Below are positions 55,641 to 64,000 of a stretch of DNA of 64,000 bases, one piece after another. The position numbers and the translations under genes were made by a program. This stretch comes from Prunella strophiata. Taxonomy: Eukaryota; Chordata; Aves; Passeriformes; Prunellidae. The stretch is taken from NCBI GenBank assembly GCA_036583965.1, contig JAZBQD010000013.1:4132144-4196143 (forward strand), read 5' to 3'. The first letter of the stretch is position 1. Every line of letters begins with the position of its first letter. Below the pieces are notes generated by a model that did no database searches, was not told where the DNA came from, and was given only the letters and a program-made list of their open reading frames with translations.

Positions 55641-56930
55641 CCATCAAAAAAAAAGCAATCCAAGTGCTCCCGGGGGTGGGGGGAGAGCCAGGCCTGCCAG
55701 ACACGGGTGTGCCCCACCCCACAACTGCCTGCATTTATTTATTTATTTGCTTTTATTTATTTATTTGGCGTTTAACGTTAATTTGGATTTAACCCACTCC
55801 CTGCCTCCTGTGCTCGAGTGGCTGAACCAACACTGGAAGTCAGCAGGGCGAGGTTTGGGGGAGCACCAGGGGATTGGCAGGAGCAGGGCAGAGAGGTTGG
55901 GGTGAGCCCAGCTCCCAGCTCTCCATGCCCATCCCGTGGCCATCTCTCAGGATGTCCCACCTTGTCCCCATCCTCAGTTCCCCTCTATTTTTGCAGCTCT
56001 GGAGCAACTGATAATCAAAAATTCCCCTTCATCCTTGCAGGAGTAGATGAAAGTGGAAGGAAACCCAGTCCCAGTGCTCTCTCCCCCCTCCTGCCTCTCC
56101 CCAAACCAATCCCTGGGTTTGCTACCAACGTGAGAAATTTTCACCTCCAGAGAAGGTGTGAAACTTGGCAGTTTTGTTCCCTTCCAAAGGGAATTACAGC
56201 CCTTGCAGAATGCAAACAAACAAACAAATGCAAATTAACCAGGAAAAGCACGAGGTTTTTTTGGTTTTTTTTTCAATACACGTTTTAACATTTGCCTCAA
56301 ATTAACAAATCCAGCTGGAAACTCTCAAGTTGTATTTTTTTTTTTTTTTCCCATCCAAATCCACAGCTGGTTGTCCCTTGAGATGCTGGTGAGGGTGACA
56401 GTCACCTGGCAGCAGGGGGAATTTGGGTGGTGGGCATAGCAATCCCTGAACCCCAATCTGCTCCAAGAACCACCCCCAAAAAAAAAAAACCAGAAGGGAA
56501 GGTGGGCAGAGCACGGGCAAAGCTGGAGAGGGGAGCTGGAGTCACCACCCTCCTGCTGCTGGGAGCTCCCTCCTGCTCAGAGCAGCCATCTGAGACCAGG
56601 TGAACTCATTCCAGCCATGCCAGGGGGCACTGCCAGCTCTCCCCTGTGACCCTCAGGGTCCCCATCCCCTTTGGCTGGGCATGGCCAGGGGGACAGGACC
56701 ATGCTGGCCATCTCTTCTGCACAGCCACCCTGGCCAGCCCCATCCCTGGTGTGGTTTGGGATCCTCCAAAGTGATGAGGGACACTGGGCTGGGGTCAGAG
56801 ATGGTGGCAGCTCTGTGAGGGGCAGGTTTGGTAGCCAGGACACCTCCAAATGTCCTTTTGGGTCTGTGGTCACCACATCAGCGTGGTGATGGGTAGGGAG
56901 GGAGGCTCTGTGGGGGTGATGGACATGCCC
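55641..56930. other. No gene seen
   Basis: ATTT-type simple repeat at 55732-55768, a (CAAA)n patch near 56212-56228, T- and A-runs (56333-56350, 56476-56490). No exon support. Confidence 0.4.
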
Positions 56931-56935
56931 AGGGC

Positions 56936-57255
56936 TGTCCAGGGGTCCTGGGGCATCCTGTCCAGGGATCCTGGGGCATCCTGTCCAGGGATCCTGGGGG
57001 ATGCTGTCCAGGGATCCTGGGGCATCCTCTCCAGGGATCCTGGGGCATCCTGTCCAGGGATCCTGGGGCATCCTGTCCAGGGATCCTGGGGGATGCTGTC
57101 CAGGGATCCTGGGGGATGCTGTCCAGGGATCCTGGGGCATCCTGTCCAGGGATCCTGGGGCATCCTCTCCAGGGATCCTGGGGGATGCTGTCCAGGGATC
57201 CTGGGGGATGCTCTCCAGGGATCCTGGGGCATCCTCTCCAGGGATCCTGGGGCAG
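56936..57255. repeat. 23-bp minisatellite with a BamHI-like core
   Basis: About 14 copies of 'gtccagggatcctggggcat' plus 'cct', alternating with a 'ggggatgct' variant. Because 23 is not a multiple of three and the unit lacks stops, several frames on both strands stay open for 100-190 residues; these are not genes. Confidence 0.95.
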
Positions 57256-57735
57256 AGGACAGGATTTATCTGCTGCTGGGGCCACTGGGCCTCTCAGCAG
57301 CTTCGTTCCTAGTCAGGGGACACGAATCCTGCTCCTCATCCCACCCCCAAACACCCACCCACCCACACTGCAGCCACCACAGGCACAGTTTGGGGCTGGA
57401 GGGTGACAAGAGGACGTGACTCAGCTCCAGCCTCCTCCTCCCAGCGACAGCAGGTGGGACTGGCGGGAGGGAGCACAGGTCAGGACCATCCTCCTCCTCT
57501 CCTCCTCCCTGGCTCTTTGTGCCAGAGCCGGGCAGATGGGTGTCCCTGCCAGCTCGGTGGCCACAGCCCCCTCCGAGCCCGGCTTCATCTGCCAGCCAAT
57601 AACCCCGTGCTCCCTGCACCTCGGCTTTGTGTCCCCACACGTGTCCCGGCCTTCTGGCAGCCCCGGGCCGGCTCCATCCCCTCGGCATCCCGGGAGAGGC
57701 GGCGGCCGCGACCCCGCGGCGGCCGGGGGGAGGCA
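57256..57735. other. No gene seen
   Basis: GC-rich flank of the next candidate element. A CpG-rich stretch lies at 57,640-57,735. No exon support. Confidence 0.4.
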
Positions 57736-57739
57736 GGAT

Positions 57740-57960
57740 GGCGACTTGGCGGAGAGAGCGTGGGTGTCAGATCACATAAATCAAGCTCCAGAGCCTTCCT
57801 ATTTAACACACTCTTCCCCTTCGAGTTGTCAGTGAAACCGTTAATTAATTAGCTAATCCCGCAATGAAGTGGATTCTAAATGGATCTCCCCTCCCTTCCC
57901 CCCATTTAGGTAATTACTGCTGAGGGAGCTTTTGTCAGAGTAATTTTCCAGCAGGGACAG
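57740..57960. promoter_or_regulatory. Candidate regulatory element with homeodomain cores
   Basis: Complex block with 'gatcacataaatcaagctcc', 'cgttaattaattagctaatc', 'ccatttaggtaattactgct' and 'cagagtaattttcc'. Four or more TAAT cores occur within 130 bases. Inferred enhancer in the LHX5 flank. Confidence 0.45.
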
Positions 57961-58289
57961 CCCCGGCTGGCGGAGGGAGATGAATTTAAAGAGGGGGGGG
58001 AAATAATAATGCAGGAGGGGGGATAAAGGAGGGCTCCTCCTACAGGGCAGCACGCTGTGGAGCCACAGCAGGGCCAGGACACCTCTGTCCCAGCCTCTCC
58101 TGGCCAAGGAGTGACCAGCACAGGACATGGGCAGCACCCACGGCTGGGAGACAGTGGGAGAAGGTCGTCCCAACCTGCTCCAAGCTGCTCCTGCAGTGGT
58201 GTCACAGCACCAGCCCAGCTTCTCTCTTGCTCACACACGGGCTCCATCTTCTCCCTGCCTCCCCCAGGACATGTCCAGGCTCTGGACAA

Positions 58290-58420
58290 CATCTCAGTGC
58301 TCCATCCAAGGCCATTGAATGGGACTCTGAGCAACCTGACCTGGTGGGAGATGTCCCTGCCCCTGGCAACAAGATGATCTTCATGGTCCCTTCCAGCCCA
58401 AACCCTTCCATGGCTTCCTG
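58290..58420 (+). mobile_element. CR1-type LINE 3' fragment
   Basis: Contains 'actctgagcaacctgacctg', 'gtgggagatgtccctgcccc', 'gatgatcttcatggtccctt' and 'ccagcccaaaccc', in the sense CR1 3'-tail order. Confidence 0.75.
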
Positions 58421-60480
58421 ACCCCTGCAATGATGGTGGCAAAGTCCCTGCAGGTTCCCATACCTGTCACACCAGGTCACACCAGGTCACACCTGCCTGT
58501 GCCCCCTCACCCAGCACCTCCCAGCTACACCTTAACCCCCTCTGAACAGCTCCCCACAAGAACCTGGGCAGCAGGAATGAAGAAAAAGCCCCAAAGCCCC
58601 CAAGGGGGTTTTTCTCCAAGCCAAGCAAGTGGGGATGGGGTTTACATAGCCAAGCAGAGGAATCAGCCAGGCCTCAGCCCAGCACCTGTTGGGGCATTTA
58701 TTTCAGAGTCAAGGCACCAAAATAGCACTGGCACATCAGGAGCAGCACTTCTCCTTCACATCTTGCTCTTTCCATGGCCCTGCACAGCTCCAAGTCCTTT
58801 TTTGTTCCTCGCTATGTCAAGCAGAGTTTCTGAGTGAAGATTTTTCAAAGGCACATCGGGTTTTAGATCCTCAGCTTCGTGTCCCCAAGTTGAGCAGTGT
58901 CCAACAGAGATAGGGCAGGAGTGGTGCCAGCTGCCTGCTGCAGCCCAGCTGCCTTTGAACTGCCAGGCTCTGCTGCAAATCAAAGGATCCTGCTGCAAAA
59001 GCACAGCTCGCCTCTCATCTGGGGGCAGGGAAAGCTCTGGGTGCTGACAAATCCCACAAAACTGCACAGCTGCCCTCTCCCAGCCCGTTCCCCACCTCCA
59101 GGCACCAGGGGAGGTCTGAGGGGTGGCAGAAATAGGAGAACTGGGCATTTCTCCCTCAGTCCTGAAAATCTCCCTGGAGTCTCTCTACGTGCTGAAAAGA
59201 GTGAGAGCCCCTTGCAGTGGGTGCCAGGGCTTCCAAGGAGAGTTTGCTCCTCACTACAGGAAAATCTGTTCACTGAAGGGAGGTTGTTCTAATTTAACAG
59301 GTGCCTGCAGCCTGTCTGTAGGGCAAACATTCCCATCTCTTCAAGAGGTTCCCTGAGCAGCCAGCCTGCACCTGGCAGAGAGAGTCACAATTTCCATCCT
59401 TTCCCACATACTAATTTCCCCTGGGACACAGAGCAGCCACAGCTCCTTTTGGAAGCTCACTTTATCCTACCAGGCTCTCAGAAAAACCTCATTACTCCCC
59501 AAAATGACCTGAGAGAAGCATAGGTGGTGAAGGCAGGACTCCTCTTTCTGACTCTGGGGGTGCAACCAATGGGATGATACAGCTAAAAGTGTTTTAATAC
59601 CCTGTTTTCTCCCCAAATACAGCTGAGGGGAAACAGGGATGCAGCTCTGCAGTTTGTCATGGCTTAGTTCTGCTGGTGGTGCAGGACTTCCCACTCCCCA
59701 TCCCTTCATATGGTTTCTTCTCTTCTACCTGCCTGCAAAGTCTGGCAGGGGCAGCTCTTGGTTGTTTCTCTTCCCAAGGAACAGATTAAACCTCAGCATT
59801 TCACTCTAGAAACCAAAATGAAATTAAAAACAACATCCCAGGACAAGCAGGAGGAGTGCTGAGGTGGCCTGGGCACAGGACCTGCTCTGGGGTGTTCTGG
59901 TCCAGCAGTGCTGAGAACCCAGAGAGCTTGGAGGGATCATGAGGCTCTGCTAAGAGCATGGGAGATCTTTTACCAGCTGTGGTGGAAAATTTGGGTGTTT
60001 TCAGAGTAAAGGCCAAGATATCTGAGAGGCTGAGCAGGACACAGTGGGGTGGTGGCTCATATTTGGGCTGTAAAATCAAAAACTGAGGTGAGGCAAGGGC
60101 TTAGCACTGCTATTAAGGGATGCTGTCCTGGGCAGCAGCATGGATGAGGGGCACTGCTGATTCCTGATGGGAAACCTCACCCCAAAGCTCACCCCAAGCC
60201 CTGCAGCTGGGCCAAAGTGCCTCTGTGGAAGGGCTGCTCCCACCAGGACATCAGGGGGAGGATGAAAACCAACGGAGTTTTCTCCATCCTCCAGCCCCAG
60301 TGCCAGAGGCTGGGCCTGGTTTAAATCTGCACCTCCCCTCTCCCTCCCAACAGAACCGGGGGCGCTCAGCTGGAAAATTAACACGCAGGGCTGAGCCCGG
60401 AGGGGCAGCAGGAGCGGCTCCGGGCACCGCGGCTGTGCCACCCCGCGGGCAGCGCCGGCCCGGGCTGCCCGTGCCCGGCC
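58421..60480. other. No gene seen
   Basis: Average-composition unique sequence becoming GC-rich after 60,340. No exon, RNA gene or repeat array recognised. Confidence 0.4.
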
Positions 60481-60481
60481 C

Positions 60482-61553
60482 CGCTAAACCCGCGCTGCTA
60501 AACCCGCTCCGCTAAACCCGCTCTGCTAAACCCGCGCTACAGCCCCGCTCCGCTAAACCCGCTCCGCTAAACCCGCGCTGCTAAAACCCGCTCCGCTAAA
60601 CCCGCTCCGCTAAACCCGCTCTGCTAAACCCGCGCTACAGCCCCGCTCCGCTAAACCCGCTCCGCTAAACCCGCGCTGCTAAACCCGCTCCGCTAAACCC
60701 GCTCCGCTAAACCCGCTCTGCTAAACCCGCGCTACAGCCCCGCTCCGCTAAACCCGCTCCGCTAAACCCGCTCTGCTAAACCCGCCCTGACAGCCCCGCT
60801 CCGCTAAACCCGCGCTGCTAAACCCGCGCTGCTAAACCCGCGCTGCTAAACCCGCTCTGCTAAACCCGCAGTGCCAGCCCCGCTCCGCTAAAACCCGCAG
60901 TGCCAGCCCCGCTCTGCTAAACCCGCAGTGCCAGCCCCGCTCCGCTAAACCCGCGCTGCCAGCCCCGCTCCGCTAAACCCGCGCTGCCAGTCCCATTAAA
61001 CCCGCAGTGCCAGCCCCGCTCTGTTAAACCCGCGCTGCCAGCCCCGCTCTGTTAAACCCGCCCTGCCAGCCCCGCTCTGCTAAACCCGCAGTGCCAGCCC
61101 CGCTCTGTTAAACCCGCGGTGCCAGCCCCGCTCTGTTAAACCCGCGGTGCCAGCCCCGCTCTGTTAAACCCGCTCTGTTAAACCCGCTCTGTTAAACCCG
61201 CTCTGTTAAACCCGCGGTGCCAGCCCCGCTCTGTTAAACCCGCTCTGTTAAACCCGCTCTGTTAAACCCGCGGTGCCAGCCCCGCTCTGTTAAACCCGCC
61301 CTGCCAGCCCCGCTCTGTTAAACCCGCTCTGTTAAACCCGCCCTGCCAGCCCCGCTCTGTTAAACCCGCCCTGCCAGCCCCGCTCTGTTAAACCCGCTCT
61401 GTTAAACCCGCGGTGCCAGCCCCGCTCTGTTAAACTCGCAGTGCCAGTCCCGCTCTGCTAAACTCGCAGTGCCAGCCCCGCTCTGTTAAACCCCCAGTGC
61501 CAGCCCCGCTCTGTTAAACCCGCTCTGTTAAACCCGCGGTGCCAGCCCCGGCG
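60482..61553. repeat. 14-bp-based GC-rich satellite array, about 1.07 kb
   Basis: Core unit 'ctccgctaaacccg' (14 bases), grading into a 'ctctgttaaacccg' variant on the right and interspersed with 'gcggtgccagccccg' and 'cgctacagccccg' spacers that build composite units of about 29-30 bases. Left and right halves differ by a CGC to TGT change (ccgcta to ctgtta). Confidence 0.95.
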
Positions 61554-61876
61554 CTCCTGCCCCTCCCGGGCAGCTGGCGCGGGCGGAGCTCCAAGCTCAG
61601 CTCGGTGTTTTAAGCCCTCCTGCGAGGACCTGCGCTGACAGGCGGCTGCAGAGGGGGCCAGAAGGGAGCAGATGTCACCGCCCGGGCTCCGGGCTGCTGT
61701 CAGTGACACACGGATGCTCCCCGTCCCTTTCCCGAAGTCATTTCCCTTCCCAGCAGCGCGGCAGGGACCCGTGTGGCTGTGACTGGAGTGAGGGTGACAG
61801 ACACCTGGGTGCCCAGGGCACGAGGTCCTGCCAGGACAAAGGAGCTGCTGCTCTGCACACAGCTGCAACCACAGAG

Positions 61877-62264
61877 CCAAGCAAACCCAAAGCAGGCTTG
61901 GTCCTGGCTCTGACTGGGGTCTTTGGACCCTAATTTAGACCCAAGCAAACCCAAATCAGGTTTGGTCCTGGCTCTGACTGGGGTCTTCAGGCCCTAATTT
62001 AGACCCAAGCAAACCCAAATCAGGTTTGGTCCTGGCTCTGACTGGGGTCTTTAGGTCCTAATTTAGATCCAAGCAAACCCAAAGCAGGTTTGGTCCTGGC
62101 TCTGATTGGGGTCTTTAGGCCCTAATTTAGACCCAAGTAAACCCAAATCAGGTTTGGTCCTGGCTCTGACTGGGGTCTTTAGGCCCTTATTTAAACCCAA
62201 GCAAACCCAAATCAGGCTTGGTCCTGGCTCTGACTGGGGTCTTTAGGTCCTAATTTAGACCCAA
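61877..62264. repeat. 64-bp minisatellite, about six copies
   Basis: Unit 'acccaagcaaacccaaatca' + 'ggtttggtcctggctctgac' + 'tggggtctttaggccctaat' + 'ttag'. Copies start near 61873, 61937, 62001, 62065, 62129 and 62193, with low divergence. Confidence 0.95.
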
Positions 62265-62444
62265 GACTGAGCAGAAGGGAAAGATCTGTGCACATTTACA
62301 GCCCTGTGGTCAGGAGAAACAGTGGAAACACAGCCCTGGGACCATCGTGGTCCTTCACATCCCTTGTCCCAGCACAGCTGGAGCCAGGCAGCCCTGACAC
62401 CTCACCATGGCCCTGGGAAAACACATTTCCAAGCCACAAACAGC

Positions 62445-62520
62445 AGTTAGTGACCAGCTGGTCAATGGTTGGGCTTGGTGATCTTGGAGGGCTTTTCCAG
62501 CCTTGAAGATTCCCTGATTT
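62445..62520 (+). mobile_element. Short CR1-like 3' end
   Basis: 'gttgggcttggtgatcttgg', 'agggcttttccagccttgaa' and 'gattccctgattt' match the final bases of a CR1 3' tail in sense. Confidence 0.6.
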
Positions 62521-63977
62521 CAGCAGAATGGCCTCACTGCCATCCCAAAATGAAAAGGGTGTTACACTCTGGCTCAAACTCAGCATTTTGGAGTTGCTGA
62601 AGCATTTTGGCATCCGTGTCCCCTGTTAAATATATTGGATTTCATTCCCATATCACCATAACTATTACAGTCTGCAGTGCCTCCACACAGCTGCTGGTGA
62701 CTCCTCTGTATAAAACAATGTCTGGATGAACTTGGTGATTTCAGGTTGGTTTCCTGGGTCTGGCAGTTTGATAACTCCAAACTCTTTTAGCAGGCATCAG
62801 TCAAGCAAGAAAACCTTTTCCCACTGCTGCAGTCTCAGGGTTGTGTGTTTACCAGGGCCACTGATTACAAAGAACCACCCAAATTTAAAAAAGGCTTCTG
62901 AGCCCAATCAGAGCTGAAATCCCACCCAGTCCTCTGGAAAACCTCTTGCCTTGCTCCAAAGGGATAAAGGAGTCATCTCTGCCTCTGTCCCACATGCAGC
63001 TTTCCCTGCTCCACCCCTCCATAACCTGGCTCATGGCCCTTCTCATGGCCAAACCCACAGAGAATCAGGGCTGTGCTCACCCCTGACCAGCTGCCTGGAG
63101 CCAAAACCATGATCTACAAAGGGTGATTTTTGTGACATAGTAATTGATAAAGTCTTTAAAGTGATTTTTTTTAAAAGTTGCATTAGATAGTAATTATTCT
63201 TTTACATATTCTGACTTCTTAAATAACCTGTGCATGCACCAGACCAGAAAAATAAATGCTCAGAAGGCTTTATACATCAGTGAAATTCAGCTGCAAGTAA
63301 CAGTATTAATTGTGGCTGCTTATCTAGCAATAGGGATACAGAGTTGCCTGGGCATGGGTGGCATCCCAGGAAAACACTGCCCAGGTTTGTGTTTTCCCAC
63401 CTTTCTGAGGGCTGGCAGCAGAGGAGAGCCTGGCTGCAGGGGAGGCTGCTCCATCACCTGCCCACCCTGAGCACCTCAGCTCCCAGATTTTGGGGGAAGA
63501 AAGGAAGAACAGGAGATGTGGGAAGCAGAGGGCTGGTGCTGAGCTGCACGGCTGGGGGTGAAGCAGCAGGGGGAGGAGGCCTTTGGGGAGGTGGGATGTG
63601 AGGTTTGCTCTTGCAGACTGAATCAAACGTTGGGAAGCTGGTGAATTAGCTCTGTTTGCTGAGCAAACGCTGCCAGGGAGGGAGAGGCAGAGCAAGAGTG
63701 TTTAAGCACACAGTCCTTTATTTGCTAGCAAACATCTCCAGCTCCTCCCCTGCTCCTCTGCACACCATCCCCAGCCTGTGCTCCAAAGAGGCTGCTGGAT
63801 GGTGCCTTCCAAGAGGAGGAGGGGGAGAGCCCCCTGGGAGAAACATTTTCTTTTACCTGCACCAGAGCAGCCAAGGGGAGAGTGGTGGCTTGTGGGCAGA
63901 ATGTTTTGTCCCAAATTAATGGTTAAATACACTCGTGTTCAGCATGACTTCTTGGGTGTGGTAGCAGGCTCCCAGCC
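62521..63977. other. No gene seen
   Basis: Unique sequence. The AT-rich part 63,120-63,330 ('gcattagatagtaattattc') could be regulatory but shows no clear motif group. Confidence 0.4.
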
Positions 63978-64000
63978 AGGTAATAATTAGCATTGACTCC
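63978..64000 (-). mobile_element. Possible edge of another LTR copy, cut by window end
   Basis: 'taataattagcattgactcc' nearly repeats the first bases after the gap (51255: 'ggaataatgagcattgactc'). Only about 20 bases are visible. Confidence 0.4.

Noticed and set aside
56577..57285. Repeated Pro/Asp/Trp protein on the minus strand
   Set aside because: Read-through of the 23-bp minisatellite.
60482..61553. Interstitial telomere array
   Set aside because: The 'ctaaaccc' step resembles telomere sequence, but the unit is 14 bases with CGC/TGT inserts, not TTAGGG.

Overview
The window is vertebrate nuclear DNA, most likely from a bird and probably a passerine. The evidence is short GT-AG introns, very GC-rich gene ends, several CR1-type LINE 3' fragments, and avian-looking solo-LTR and LTR-fragment sequences. 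Gene order TPCN1 - SLC8B1 - PLBD2 - SDS/SDSL - LHX5 matches the block on human 12q24.13. The passerine call rests on my recognition of repeat style and is inference.

Layout. 1-10,880 (+): the last ten coding exons and 3' UTR of TPCN1, an endolysosomal two-pore channel; the 5' part lies outside. 12,487-16,870 (-): SLC8B1, the mitochondrial Na+/Li+/Ca2+ exchanger, complete in 15 coding exons. 16,871-18,430: a CpG-island promoter shared head-to-head with PLBD2. 18,431-22,428 (+): PLBD2, a lysosomal phospholipase-B-like protein, 12 exons. 25,403-27,060 (+): one PLP-dependent serine dehydratase gene (SDSL-like), where human has two. 31,180-37,238 (-): LHX5, a LIM-homeodomain factor, complete at 402 codons. 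37,239-64,000: no convincing protein gene. It is the gene-poor flank upstream of LHX5, with AT-rich islands that look like regulatory elements, CR1/LTR fragments, minisatellites, homopurine and homopyrimidine tracts, and a 500-N assembly gap (50,755-51,254).

The genes do not form a functional unit. TPCN1, SLC8B1 and PLBD2 are organelle housekeeping genes, SDSL is metabolic, and LHX5 is a developmental regulator at the edge of its own regulatory domain.

Most notable points. (1) SLC8B1 has two introns with U12-type signals, and one ends in AT instead of AG. (2) Four single-base insertions break the frames of SLC8B1, PLBD2 (twice) and SDSL, while TPCN1 and LHX5 are clean; this looks more like consensus error than three dying genes. 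(3) Two 148-bp arms in inverted orientation differ at one base, and one arm interrupts a CR1 copy. (4) The PLBD2 promoter repeats a GC-box module at a 68-bp step. (5) A cluster of SOX-like sites lies in the LHX5 flank, and an RFX X-box with a CRE-type dyad lies upstream of LHX5. I found no wholly new genetic system. Conservation and expression claims cannot be tested from one sequence.
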